A DNA stretch of 64,000 nucleotides from Flavobacterium turcicum (GTDB taxonomy: Bacteria > Bacteroidota > Bacteroidia > Flavobacteriales > Flavobacteriaceae). The position numbers and the translations under genes are program-made. Below, one piece after another: positions 20,106-30,717 of the stretch (the stretch's first letter is position 1; every line of letters begins with the position of its first letter). The stretch covers positions 1 to 64,000 of the forward strand of contig NZ_JAAOBY010000003.1 of the NCBI RefSeq assembly GCF_011365745.1, given 5' to 3'. The notes beneath the pieces were generated by a model. That model worked only from the letters and a program-made list of their open reading frames with translations. It was not told where the DNA came from and searched no databases.

Positions 20106-20969
20106 ATGAATTTTACGTTGAACCGATTCCGATTTAAAAAACGCTATGTTGCCTATGTCTTGTTTTTGAGTTATGTGGTAATGAGTCAGTCGTGTATGCG
20201 AATGCGCTACAGTGCCAAGGAAACAAAGCAGTTTTTTACAGAAAGCGGAATTCAATTTCAAGATAAGTACCTTAGTATAGACGGCCACCAAATACATTAT
20301 ATTCAAACTGGTGATGTTGCGAAACCTACGTTGTTTTTCATTCACGGTTCGCCAGGAAGTTGGAACGCCTACAAAGATTATTTAAAAGACACTTTATTGC
20401 TGAAAAAATACCGAATGATTGCCATTGACCGTCCAGGTTTTGGGTATAGCGATTTTGGGATGGCTGAAAACTTAGCTGTTCAGTCAAAATACATTGCCCA
20501 ATTTATTTCGAAGATGAGTAATCAAAAAGAGGTTGTCTTGATTGGTCATTCGATGGGCGGACCGGTTATAGCGCAACTAGCAGCCGATTATCCCAATAGA
20601 TACAAACACTTAGTTATTTTAGCGGGCTCGCTCGATCCTGCTGCTGAGAAGCCAGAAAAATGGCGCACAATGATTCTGTCGCCACCGTTACGGTATTTGA
20701 TTCCGGGTGCGTTGCGACCATCAAACGATGAATTGTGGTGGTTGAAAAAAGATTTGATCGCTTTGAAACCAAAGTTGCCCAAGATTACGTCAGGAGTTAC
20801 AATTATTCATGGGACCAAAGATGATTTGGTACCGTTTAGTAATGTTGCTTTTATGAAAGAAAATTTTAGCAATGCAGCAAGTTTAGATGCCATTGTGATT
20901 GAAAATGCCAATCATTTTATTCCGTGGAGTCATTACGACATCGTGAGAGATGTTATTTTAAAGTTGTAG
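20106..20969 (+). CDS. Alpha/beta hydrolase, probable lipoprotein
   Basis: A 287-residue hydrolase with a hydrophobic leader ending in a possible lipobox (VVMSQSC, Cys around residue 29), so it is probably anchored in a membrane on the outer side. The oxyanion block HGSPGSW, nucleophile GHSMGG, acid DDLVP in TIIHGTKDD and histidine ANHFIPW form a complete catalytic set. The substrate is unknown. It is divergent from rlmF, and no partner gene lies beside it. Confidence 0.85.
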   Translation: MNFTLNRFRFKKRYVAYVLFLSYVVMSQSCMRMRYSAKETKQFFTESGIQFQDKYLSIDGHQIHYIQTGDVAKPTLFFIHGSPGSWNAYKDYLKDTLLLKKYRMIAIDRPGFGYSDFGMAENLAVQSKYIAQFISKMSNQKEVVLIGHSMGGPVIAQLAADYPNRYKHLVILAGSLDPAAEKPEKWRTMILSPPLRYLIPGALRPSNDELWWLKKDLIALKPKLPKITSGVTIIHGTKDDLVPFSNVAFMKENFSNAASLDAIVIENANHFIPWSHYDIVRDVILKL

Positions 20970-21093
20970 TAAAGATTCTGAAGATAAAGATGTTCTGTTC
21001 TAAAATAAAATCAATTTTTCGTTAATCGCTATACAGCCAAATATCAAACTAGTTCTTCTTTAAGTCAATTGACCAAAGCCATTGGAGTTGCTG

Positions 21094-21585
21094 CTACCAG
21101 CAGTTTTTTTCGGCTAGTTGTTCGATTTTGTTTTTCTCATTATCATTTAAAGAATATAACTTTAGTATGACTTCAGTTTTCGTGATTCCTTTTTCTCTGA
21201 AATTAATCTTCACTATGTTATTTTCGAAACTTATTTTGTTTGCTTTTTTTACATAAGCGAATGGAAATCTATCTGAGAATTCATTAAGCTCCCCTGTTAA
21301 TATTATAGGTAGTGAGAGCTGTTTGAAAATACTATCTTTTGTAAATCCTAAAATTATAATTGCGTTTTTGGTTAAGTATAGATCGCAACGATTAAATAGA
21401 AATTCTCGATTATTTAGACCAATTGTCATTGTTGAACTTTTAGTCTGCTCAATAAAAAACTCTGTTTCTGTTTTTAAACCCTCAATCAACTTTTCATATT
21501 GTTCTTTTCGGGATTTATTTGCCGAACGAATTACAATGAAAACTACGAAGATGAAAGCTGCAAATCCTACAATTGGCTGTATCAT
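21094..21585 (-). CDS. Hypothetical single-span membrane protein
   Basis: 163 residues. A transmembrane helix at residues 4-20 (VGFAAFIFVVFIVIRSA) is followed by a basic stretch and about 130 residues of mixed beta-rich sequence, probably cytoplasmic. No family recognised. It stands 30 bases behind the stop side of the thiamin pyrophosphokinase gene on the same strand, so it may be in the same transcript. Composition fits its neighbours and supports a real gene. Confidence 0.65.
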   Translation of the reverse strand: MIQPIVGFAAFIFVVFIVIRSANKSRKEQYEKLIEGLKTETEFFIEQTKSSTMTIGLNNREFLFNRCDLYLTKNAIIILGFTKDSIFKQLSLPIILTGELNEFSDRFPFAYVKKANKISFENNIVKINFREKGITKTEVILKLYSLNDNEKNKIEQLAEKNCW

Positions 21586-21614
21586 TCAATGTGATTTTTA
21601 ATAATCAAGGATAA

Positions 21615-22277
21615 CTAATCAATACATTCCATTAATAATAAATCGCCTGATTGATGCGAAATGCTTACTAGTCCATCTTTGGCCACGTGATTGCTGCTGC
21701 CGGTTCGGTACCCGATAGTAAGGGTGTCATTTTGCAATGGATAATACAAATTGCTGGAATGAATTCCTGCCACTTCACCAACGGGAATGAGAGAAATAGG
21801 AGTGTTGGCCGTGTACCATTTTTCGAATTGTCTTGGTAGAAGAAAAATTTTCGAATGGTCGTCAAGCACTACAATTTTAATGAGGTCTTTGTAACGGACA
21901 ATGTTGGTAATATTGGTTATGGTATGATCGGCTCTTCGTCCGGTGGCCCAAACTACATTTACAGCGGGAATTTTGCGTTCAATTAGGTAATCAAAAGCTT
22001 TTTCGAGGTCGGTTTTGTTTTGGTCTGGCGTATGAATGATATCAATTGGGTATTGCAAGGTTTGGTATCGCTCAGTATTGAAATCACGATCAAAATCGCC
22101 CAACAAAACATCAACTTTTATGTTCAAGTCCATCACGCGCTCCATGGCCGAGTCCAATACAATCACAAGCGGAGACCACTCTAACAACTGCCCCAAAAGT
22201 TCAGGGTTACAAGCGGCACCATTGGCAATGATTAAAGCGGGTTCTTGATCGTCTCGAACGATGTGATGTGAAGACAT
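21615..22277 (-). CDS. Thiamin pyrophosphokinase
   Basis: Transfers pyrophosphate from ATP to thiamin, giving the cofactor TPP. The family pattern includes ALIIANGAACN, the acidic VLLGDFDRDF, HTPDQNKTDLEKAF, and VVWATGRRADHTITNI. The C-terminal beta-sandwich that binds thiamin ends with SNHVAKDGLVSISHQSGDLLLM. The ATG at 22277 gives 220 residues; the upstream extension to 22382 would run into a palindromic repeat and has no family match. No TPP riboswitch was seen upstream. Confidence 0.88.
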   Translation of the reverse strand: MSSHHIVRDDQEPALIIANGAACNPELLGQLLEWSPLVIVLDSAMERVMDLNIKVDVLLGDFDRDFNTERYQTLQYPIDIIHTPDQNKTDLEKAFDYLIERKIPAVNVVWATGRRADHTITNITNIVRYKDLIKIVVLDDHSKIFLLPRQFEKWYTANTPISLIPVGEVAGIHSSNLYYPLQNDTLTIGYRTGSSNHVAKDGLVSISHQSGDLLLMECID

Positions 22278-22335
22278 GGTATTGCGGTTTTGAAATAGGA
22301 TTGTAAAAGTAAATAAAAGTTCTGTTATTGCCGAA

Positions 22336-22486
22336 TGCCCTAGCCCAGATGGAAATGAAAACCAAGAACCGCTCTTGAACATTTGTTTTGTGCTTGTATA
22401 AGAGCGACCATAGGAAGCTCCTTTTACATGCTACAAAACAGTTCAAGAGCGGTTGTGGGTTGTAATGAACAGCTGGAAAAGCTACT
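22336..22486. repeat. Palindromic intergenic element, family A, copy 1
   Basis: Starts with CCCTAGCCCAGAT and ends with TTGTAATGAACAGCTGG plus AAAAGCTAC. Inside are 14-base perfect inverted arms, AACCGCTCTTGAAC (22367-22380) and GTTCAAGAGCGGTT (22441-22454). The outer blocks match the reverse complement of the element at 30423-30505 (CTAGCCCAGAT... and ...TTGTAACGTATAGCTGG), while the stems differ. It fills the gap between the thiamin pyrophosphokinase and DUF4249 genes. Confidence 0.65.
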
Positions 22487-22488
22487 AA

Positions 22489-23331
22489 TTATTGTACCGT
22501 GTAATTGGCAACTGCAATCTCGCTTAGACTAAAAAAGCCTAGTGGAAAATTTTCAGGAGCGGTGGTATTGACAATGTTGCCGCGCACGGTTGCCGGTGGT
22601 GACTGAAATGGGCCGCCGCCGCTGTTGCCTGCAATGCTCACGAGCACGCTCATGTAGTTGTAATAGGCGCGTGAAATGCCGTGATGAGTAACCTCGATTT
22701 TATCGTCTTTTTTTAGTTCATCGTTTTGGGAAATACTGAAAAACTCGTTGCCATCAAAAAAATCGTCACGGTCTACGTAAAAGTCTGACTTGCGTTGGTT
22801 GGAATACGAATATTTGTACAGGTAATAATTAGGTTCGCCGGCAGGATCAAGATAGTAGGTTTTAATTTCTTTTTCGTTTCCTGTAAAACCGCCTTGGTCG
22901 TTTTGTTCGAGTCGGCTAATTGGTGCGACCGCTTTCAGAGTCTCCATTGCAGTGTAGGTGTTGCCGTTACTGATGATGGTTAAGGTATAAGTTTCGTTAA
23001 TTACTGGTGCAAAATTGCTACAAACGTACTCGCCTGTTGTTCCTACTTCATTGAAAATAAAAACCGTGTTTTGACTGTTTCGGATAGTCACATTGGCGCC
23101 GCTTACTTTTGGTATTTGGGCACTGTAAAAGCCAGTTGTAGTAGTCAATTTTATTTTTTGTGTATTTCCTGAGGTGCCTTTTTGCCAGTTTATAGCTGCT
23201 TCGATCACTAATTTTGGATCGGCTTCATCTAAGTCAACTGCAATTACATCCTCGCAACTACTCACCAAAAAGGAGAGTGCAAGTGCAAGAAAAAGAAAGC
23301 TTTGTTTGAGAATATTTGTTGTTGATTTCAT
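22489..23331 (-). CDS. DUF4249 outer-membrane lipoprotein
   Basis: A 280-residue lipoprotein (lipobox FLVSSCED, Cys26) of the DUF4249 family, which is regularly encoded beside TonB-dependent receptors in Bacteroidota. The family opening, CEDVIAVDLDEADPKLVIEA, is clear. It probably forms a surface partner that captures or presents a ligand for the receptor, in place of a SusD protein. It lies 15 bases behind the TonB receptor gene on the same strand, so they form an operon. The ligand is unknown. Confidence 0.9.
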   Translation of the reverse strand: MKSTTNILKQSFLFLALALSFLVSSCEDVIAVDLDEADPKLVIEAAINWQKGTSGNTQKIKLTTTTGFYSAQIPKVSGANVTIRNSQNTVFIFNEVGTTGEYVCSNFAPVINETYTLTIISNGNTYTAMETLKAVAPISRLEQNDQGGFTGNEKEIKTYYLDPAGEPNYYLYKYSYSNQRKSDFYVDRDDFFDGNEFFSISQNDELKKDDKIEVTHHGISRAYYNYMSVLVSIAGNSGGGPFQSPPATVRGNIVNTTAPENFPLGFFSLSEIAVANYTVQ

Positions 23332-23346
23332 GGTGTCAAAAAGAAT

Positions 23347-25719
23347 TTAAAACTTAAAATTATAACTCACAGCAGGAACTATTCCAAAAATAGAGGTTCG
23401 AACGGCTTCATTGGCGCCTGTATCAGCGTTTTGTCTGAAATTAATAGAGGCTGCGTTGCGCCTGTTGTATAGGTTGTAAATACTGAAAACCCATTCGCCT
23501 TTCCACTGGCGGTTAGCATTACTTTTTGGTGTTAAAGTCGCGGCAATATCTAAATGGTGGTACGCTGGCAATCTATTTTTATTACGCAAGCCATAACTAG
23601 GAACCACGATACCCAAGTACTCGTATTGACCCGTTGGGAAGGTTACTGGTTGGCCACTTTGTAATGCAAAATTAGCTCCAAAAGACCATTTGTCATTCAA
23701 GGTATAAGAAGAAGTAACAGCTAGATTGTGCAGTTTGTCATAAACAGAATTGTACCACTGACCGTTGTTGATGCCGGTTTCAAGCGGAGTTCGTCCTGGT
23801 GTTTGTTGCTCTGAACGCGATAGGGTATAAGAAATCCAACCGTTCAGCTTTCCTTCGTTTTTACGAAGTAAAAGTTCGAGTCCGTAGGAACGTAATTGCC
23901 CGTTAAGAATAATTTGTTCGATGGCATTGTTGGCAATTAAATCGGCTCCGTCAATGTAGTCCAAACGGTTTTGTACTTTTTTATAGTAGGTTTCTACTTC
24001 AAAAGAATATTGGTCGTTGCTGAAATTTTTGAAAAATCCTAAGGCAACTTGATCGGCAATTTGAGGCTTGATGAAATTATCACTTGGTGTCCAAATATCA
24101 AGCGGAGTAGGAGATGAGGTATTTGAGATGAGTTGCAAATACTGCACCATGCGGTTGTAACTCGCTTTTATGGATTGCTCATCATTTATTTGATAGGCTG
24201 CAGAAAATCGCGGTTCAAGGTAGTTGAAGCTTTCAATTACTTGGTTGCGAGAAAATGATTTTTGACCGATAGGCGTTGCTTTTTCGTAAATTTTCAACTC
24301 AGGGTTAAACAATACCGGATTGTTGTCTTGGTAAAGATTAACATCCGATGCACCCAAACGGTAAAACATGCTGTATCGCAATCCGTAAGAAAGTGAAATT
24401 TTGTTGGTAATATCATGATCGGCATTGAGGTATAACGCAGGTTCGAAAGCGTATTTTTTATCTAATTGTGCAAAGTTAATTCCACTATCGGGTTTAGATG
24501 GCCTTATAGTTCCTGGATTGAACTCGTAATAAATACTGTTCATTCCGTAATTCAATTTGAATTTATCCGAAATGTAGTTTTTGAAATCGTATTTGATGTT
24601 GTAGTTTTTAATGCCAGAATCCCATTTGAAACCAACAAAATCAAGATCTAAACCATAATAGTAATCACTATATATTAAGGAAAGGTTGGAGAATAATTTT
24701 TCAGAAAATAAATGATTCCAACGCAAGTTGACTGTGGTGTTTCCGTAAATGTTAGAAAAACTATCTCTTAAACTGAAAACATCACGACCAAAATAGCCTG
24801 ATAAATACAAACTGTTGTTGGGATTTAGTTTGTAACTTAATTTGGTGTTGAGGTCATAAAAATAAGCTGCATTGTCCTTTTGTTCTTCGGAAAGTTTTAA
24901 AAATAAATGGGCGTAAGAGCTGCGACCGCCAATTAAAAATGAACCTTTATCTTTTACCAAAGGTCCTTCGGCAAGAATGCGACTGCTGATTAATCCAATT
25001 CCACCATTTACATGAAAATCTTTACTATTGCCATCTTTTTGATAAATATCTAAAACAGAAGAAGCTCTTCCGCCAAAACGCGCTGGAATTCCGCCTTTGT
25101 AAAGTTTTAAGTCTTTTATGGCATCTGGATTGAAAACGGAGAAAAAACCAAAAACATGCGAGGAGTTAAAAATGGTTGCTTCGTCTAGTAAAATTAAATT
25201 TTGATCGGCACCACCACCACGAACATTAAAACCAGAGGCGCCTTCGCCCGCGTTTGTAACTCCTGGCAATAACAAAATAGATTTTAAAACATCTACTTCA
25301 CCGAGAACAACAGGCATTTTTTTGATGGCTGAAATCGAGAGTTTGTTAACACTCATCTCGGGTTTTTTGATGTCGATTTTGGTTTTGTTATCGGTAATGA
25401 TAACTTCTTTCAAAGTGGTTTCGTTACCAAATAAATTGAAATTATTTTTAACGTTTTGATTCAGATTTAAAGTTTGTTCAATGGTTTTGTATCCTAAATA
25501 ACTCACTTGTAAGGTATAAATGCCTTTGGGTAATGTAATCGAGTAAAAACCATATTCATTGGTAGTAACTCCCGTTTTTAACTCGGTAACCACAACATTT
25601 ACTCCAATCAACGTTTCATTGCTATTGCCATCAATAACAGTTCCGCTAAGTGTGAATTTTTCTTGGGCCAAAGCTGGCAAAGCACCACATAAAAGGAAGA
25701 GCAATAAGTATTTTTTCAT
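23347..25719 (-). CDS. TonB-dependent outer-membrane receptor with carboxypeptidase-like N-terminal domain
   Basis: An outer-membrane active transporter driven by TonB. After the signal peptide (MKKYLLLFLLCGALPALAQ) comes a carboxypeptidase-regulatory-like domain (TLSGTVIDGNSNETLIGVNV... YTLQVSYLGYKT), then the plug (VLKSILLLPGVTNAGEGASGFNVRGG) and a C-terminal barrel ending in the aromatic VPAVSYNFKF, as required for Bam assembly. About 790 residues. It is the first gene of the pair with the DUF4249 lipoprotein. The absence of a SusD partner and of nearby glycoside hydrolases argues against a polysaccharide locus; the ligand is unknown. Confidence 0.94.
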   Translation of the reverse strand: MKKYLLLFLLCGALPALAQEKFTLSGTVIDGNSNETLIGVNVVVTELKTGVTTNEYGFYSITLPKGIYTLQVSYLGYKTIEQTLNLNQNVKNNFNLFGNETTLKEVIITDNKTKIDIKKPEMSVNKLSISAIKKMPVVLGEVDVLKSILLLPGVTNAGEGASGFNVRGGGADQNLILLDEATIFNSSHVFGFFSVFNPDAIKDLKLYKGGIPARFGGRASSVLDIYQKDGNSKDFHVNGGIGLISSRILAEGPLVKDKGSFLIGGRSSYAHLFLKLSEEQKDNAAYFYDLNTKLSYKLNPNNSLYLSGYFGRDVFSLRDSFSNIYGNTTVNLRWNHLFSEKLFSNLSLIYSDYYYGLDLDFVGFKWDSGIKNYNIKYDFKNYISDKFKLNYGMNSIYYEFNPGTIRPSKPDSGINFAQLDKKYAFEPALYLNADHDITNKISLSYGLRYSMFYRLGASDVNLYQDNNPVLFNPELKIYEKATPIGQKSFSRNQVIESFNYLEPRFSAAYQINDEQSIKASYNRMVQYLQLISNTSSPTPLDIWTPSDNFIKPQIADQVALGFFKNFSNDQYSFEVETYYKKVQNRLDYIDGADLIANNAIEQIILNGQLRSYGLELLLRKNEGKLNGWISYTLSRSEQQTPGRTPLETGINNGQWYNSVYDKLHNLAVTSSYTLNDKWSFGANFALQSGQPVTFPTGQYEYLGIVVPSYGLRNKNRLPAYHHLDIAATLTPKSNANRQWKGEWVFSIYNLYNRRNAASINFRQNADTGANEAVRTSIFGIVPAVSYNFKF

Positions 25720-25818
25720 AAAATCCATAAAAAGTTGTTTAACGAATTATAAGCTACAAAGAACAAACTTTGTATTCTTAATTTTATTATAACGGATGTT
25801 AAGGTATTACTAATAAAA

Positions 25819-25847
25819 AAAAAGACAACTCAGTGAGTTGTCTTTTA
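25819..25847. terminator. Terminator of icd, between icd and the receptor operon
   Basis: AAAGACAACTC and GAGTTGTCTTT pair around a three-base loop, with A/T runs on both sides. It lies behind the icd stop. Confidence 0.8.
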
Positions 25848-25872
25848 TAGGTATCCTTATTTGTGCATTTAA

Positions 25873-28179
<2,307 letters not shown>

Positions 28180-28312
28180 TCAGATGTAATTGAGGCCCGA
28201 ATTACTCGAGAAAAACATGAATTTTCAGATTATAACGTGTTCGTTTTGGATTGTGATATTTACTCTTGCCTTTGGTGTTTGTTTCCTAGTGAATTTGGTC
28301 AAATTAAAGCAA

Positions 28313-28343
28313 AAAAAAGTCCCAAAACGAGTTGGGACTTTTA
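28313..28343 (-). terminator. Terminator of rplS
   Basis: AAAAGTCCCAA (28315-28325) pairs with TTGGGACTTTT (28332-28342); a T-run follows on the minus strand. A small plus-strand open frame (28190-28381) would read straight through this hairpin and is not called. Confidence 0.82.
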
Positions 28344-28361
28344 TGATTCAAAGAGATAAAA

Positions 28362-28712
28362 TTATCTTCTTTTATCTTTAATTTTTGCTTTCTTACCAGT
28401 AAGTTCTCTGAAGTAGAAAATTCTAGCTCTACGAACTGCACCTTTTTTGTTGATTTCAATTTTTTGTAATGCAGGTAAGTTCACAGGGAAAATACGCTCT
28501 ACACCAACTGAACCAGACATTTTACGGATGGTGAAAGTTTCAGTGTTAGCTGAACCTCTTCTTTGAATAACCACACCTTTAAAGAATTGAGTTCTTGTTT
28601 TTTCACCCTCTCTAATTTCGTAGTAAACAGTGATTGTGTCTCCAGCTGCAAAAACTGGGAAATCTTTTCTTGTTACAAACTCGTCTTGAACGAATTTCAA
28701 TAAATCTGCCAT
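28362..28712 (-). CDS. rplS: 50S ribosomal protein L19
   Basis: A 116-residue large-subunit protein at the 30S-50S interface. Typical blocks are FAAGDTITVYYEIREGEKTR, QFFKGVVIQRRG, FTIRKMSGSVGVERIFPVNLP and RRARIFYFRELTGKKAKIKDKR. It normally neighbours trmD; here almost one kilobase with a four-helix-bundle gene and repeats separates the two. Its own -7 box lies at 28785-28792. Confidence 0.98.
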   Translation of the reverse strand: MADLLKFVQDEFVTRKDFPVFAAGDTITVYYEIREGEKTRTQFFKGVVIQRRGSANTETFTIRKMSGSVGVERIFPVNLPALQKIEINKKGAVRRARIFYFRELTGKKAKIKDKRR

Positions 28713-28784
28713 GATTTTATTTTATTATGGTTTAATTTAGGTCAACATTCACGGATCTCGCCAGAGGTTAACTTAATGTGGGTG

Positions 28785-28792
28785 CAAAAGTA
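28785..28792 (-). promoter_or_regulatory. -7 box TACTTTTG of rplS
   Basis: CAAAAGTA on the plus strand reads TACTTTTG, 72 bases before the rplS start. It lies between rplS and the CAGT array, so rplS does not depend on transcription from trmD. Confidence 0.55.
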
Positions 28793-28856
28793 AATAAAAA
28801 TGTTTAAAGTTTAAAGTTTTTCTTGTTTAAAGTTTAGAAGATCTTGGTTTTTAGTC

Positions 28857-29006
28857 ACAGTCTCAGTTGTCAGTCTCAGTTGTCAGTCTCAGTTTGCAGT
28901 ATTAAGTCACAGTAATCAGTCTCAGTTTGCAGTAATCAGTCACATTAACAGTTTACAGTATTTAGTCTCAGTTTGCAGTGATTAGTCACAGTAATCAGTT
29001 ACAGTT
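28857..29006 (+). repeat. CAGT-unit array, left flank of the four-helix-bundle gene
   Basis: About 19 copies of CAGT, spaced mainly 6 or 7 bases apart (CAGTCT, CAGTTGT, CAGTTTG, CAGTAAT, CAGTCA types), within 150 bases and with no ACTG on the same strand. The array has no coding sense in any frame. A short AAAGTTT repeat stretch (28802-28836) precedes it. Together with the opposite-facing array on the other side it brackets the gene at 29044-29412. Confidence 0.9.
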
Positions 29007-29043
29007 TTTTGTCAAAATATTGTAAGGTTGTGTAGTGAGAGAA

Positions 29044-29412
29044 TTAAATTTTGCAACCAAATTTACCTGGATTGTTGATCATGAAATTAATTAACTTTCC
29101 AATTTCGATGGTTTGGTTATTTAATTCAGTGAACGTTGCTAGGTCTATATACTCGCAATTTAATGCAAATTCAAGCCAGACACTTGTCTCTGAATTCTCA
29201 GCATCGCTATCGGTTAATTTGCTGATGAAATGATTCGGATAGCGCCTTTTTCGGTATGCTTCAGCAATATTGGCAGAAACACTTCTTGAAGAACGGCGCA
29301 CTTGATCTGTAAGAGCGTATTTTTCTTCTTTTGGGAATGATTTTGATAAAGTAAAGATATTCATTGCTAGGGTAAACGACTTCTGAAACGCAACTAATTC
29401 TTTGAAATCCAT
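29044..29412 (-). CDS. Four-helix-bundle protein, 23S rRNA intervening-sequence (IVP, TIGR02436) type
   Basis: A 122-residue all-helical protein of the family first found inside 23S rRNA intervening sequences; the Avd protein of diversity-generating retroelements has the same fold. Family blocks are visible: FPKEEKYALTDQVRRSSRSV, SANIAEAYRKRR, and SDAENSETSVWLEFAL. Here it lies outside any rRNA gene, between trmD and rplS, with CAGT-unit arrays of opposite direction on the two sides. No reverse transcriptase or template repeat is near. Its biochemical role is unknown. It may bind the flanking repeats or their RNA (inference). Confidence 0.9.
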   Translation of the reverse strand: MDFKELVAFQKSFTLAMNIFTLSKSFPKEEKYALTDQVRRSSRSVSANIAEAYRKRRYPNHFISKLTDSDAENSETSVWLEFALNCEYIDLATFTELNNQTIEIGKLINFMINNPGKFGCKI

Positions 29413-29447
29413 GATTTTATTTATTTAAATTACATTCATTTAGTATT

Positions 29448-29464
29448 CAGTTTACAGTCTCAGT
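29448..29464 (+). repeat. Three CAGT units just upstream of the four-helix-bundle gene
   Basis: Three CAGT copies (29448, 29455 and 29461), in the same direction as the left array, about 35 bases before the gene start. They are separated from the opposite-facing right array by about 50 bases without repeats. Confidence 0.7.
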
Positions 29465-29515
29465 TTATAGTTTGTGTTGTGTAGTAGAATTACTAAAAAT
29501 ATAAGAACGAATGCC

Positions 29516-29648
29516 CACTGTCCACTTTTATCATTAACTCAAGAACTGCGACTGAAAACTGAAAACTGAAAACTGTGACTGCAAGCTGTCTACTTTCACC
29601 AATAACTCGAAAACTGCGACTGCCTACTGTGACTGCGACTGCGCACTA
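29516..29648 (-). repeat. ACTG-unit array, right flank of the four-helix-bundle gene
   Basis: About 12 copies of ACTG (CAGT on the minus strand) in units such as ACTGCG, ACTGAAA, ACTGTG, and TACTGTG. Two near-repeated sub-blocks, each with a pyrimidine-rich piece (CCACTTTTATCATTAACTC and CTACTTTCACCAATAACTCG) followed by ACTGCGACTG, suggest an internal duplication of about 68 bases. It ends directly at the trmD stop. Confidence 0.88.
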
Positions 29649-29650
29649 TC

Positions 29651-30328
29651 CTAATCTTCCAACAAATCCGGTCTTCTATTTTTAGTATGTTCATAGGCCA
29701 TATCCTCGCGCCATTGGTCAATTTTAGCAAAGTTACCACTTGTTAAAACCTCAGGAACTTTCCATCCTTTGTAGTCTGCAGGTCGTGTGTAAATAGGTCC
29801 CGAAAGTAATCCATCCTGAAAACTATCAGTCAAAGCCGAAGTTTCATCACTCAAAACACCAGGAATCAATCTAATTAAAGCATCAGATAATACTAAAGCT
29901 CCCAATTCACCACCCGATAAAACATAATCACCAATAGAAATTTCTTTGGTAATAAAATGATCGCGCACGCGTTGGTCTACACCTTTGTAGTGGCCACACA
30001 AAATAATAATGTTTTCATACAATGACATCGTATTTGCCATTTTTTGGTTGAGCGTTTCACCGTCGGGCGACATGTAAATCACTTCGTCATAGGTACGTTC
30101 GCTTTTTAAGTGTGAAATGCAAGCATCAATAGGTTGCACCGTCATCACCATTCCAGCGCCGCCACCGTACGGATAATCGTCAACGCTTTTTTGTTTGTTA
30201 GTTGTGTAATCGCGCAGGTTATGAAAATGAACTTCCACCAAACCTTTATCAATAGCACGTTTCATAATCGAAGCTTCAAACGGGCTTCGTAACAACTCAG
30301 GCAAAACGGTAACAATATCAATGCGCAT
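29651..30328 (-). CDS. trmD: tRNA (guanine-37-N1)-methyltransferase
   Basis: Methylates G37 next to the anticodon and so prevents frameshifting. It is a SPOUT-fold enzyme: [11 protein letters not shown] opens the protein, the SAM-binding trefoil knot shows [13 protein letters not shown] and [16 protein letters not shown], and YGGGAGMVM lies before it. The start at 30328 gives 225 residues; the extension to 30358 overlaps the promoter box. Usually followed by rplS; here the repeat-flanked gene intervenes. Confidence 0.97.
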   Translation of the reverse strand: MRIDIVTVLPELLRSPFEASIMKRAIDKGLVEVHFHNLRDYTTNKQKSVDDYPYGGGAGMVMTVQPIDACISHLKSERTYDEVIYMSPDGETLNQKMANTMSLYENIIILCGHYKGVDQRVRDHFITKEISIGDYVLSGGELGALVLSDALIRLIPGVLSDETSALTDSFQDGLLSGPIYTRPADYKGWKVPEVLTSGNFAKIDQWREDMAYEHTKNRRPDLLED

Positions 30329-30355
30329 AATTTTTCTTAAAAAGGTTCTAAGCGA

Positions 30356-30363
30356 CAAAGATA
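30356..30363 (-). promoter_or_regulatory. -7 box TATCTTTG of trmD
   Basis: CAAAGATA on the plus strand, 27 bases before the trmD ATG. Confidence 0.55.
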
Positions 30364-30422
30364 CAAAGTTGCTAAGGTTTTCTAATAGTCAAATACCCAA
30401 TTCAACCATTAAACTTTTCTTT

Positions 30423-30505
30423 AGGAGCTTGATCCAGCTATACGTTACAATCTTATACGCCGAAAGCCGGCGCATAAGGATTTCCACTGCTATCTGGGCT
30501 AGAGC
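30423..30505. repeat. Palindromic intergenic element, family A, copy 2
   Basis: Reads AGGAGCTTGATCCAGCTATACG at the left and CCACTGCTATCTGGGCTAG at the right, with a short GC-rich hairpin, CGCCG-AAAG-CCGGCG, between. Reverse-complemented, its outer blocks match those of the element at 22336-22486, but the stem is different. Elements of this layout recur between genes in other Flavobacterium genomes as far as I remember. The rest of the 390-base gap up to 30717 shows nothing clear. Confidence 0.65.
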
Positions 30506-30717
30506 GTGCGTATTTCAAGATAGTTTCCATTTATACAAGTATGAAAACTATTCTTTTGATGTAAACATAGTTTCTTGATTTGTAACTAATTATTTATATA
30601 TTTGGGGAGTTGGATATGATGATTTTATTTCTTTGGACGGTGTAAGTTGTTTTGGTTTGAAATACTAACTTCTTCTCTATTCAAAAATTAGTAGAAATAT
30701 CTTAAAAACTTTGTCTA

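Noticed and set aside
28190..28381. Plus-strand 63-codon frame with one hydrophobic helix
   Set aside because: It reads through the rplS terminator hairpin and ends inside rplS; no promoter of its own and no family look.
29044..29412. Diversity-generating retroelement accessory gene (avd)
   Set aside because: The fold is shared, but no reverse transcriptase, template repeat or variable repeat is near.
28857..29648. CRISPR array
   Set aside because: Units are only 6-7 bases, degenerate and without spacers of constant length; no cas gene in the window.
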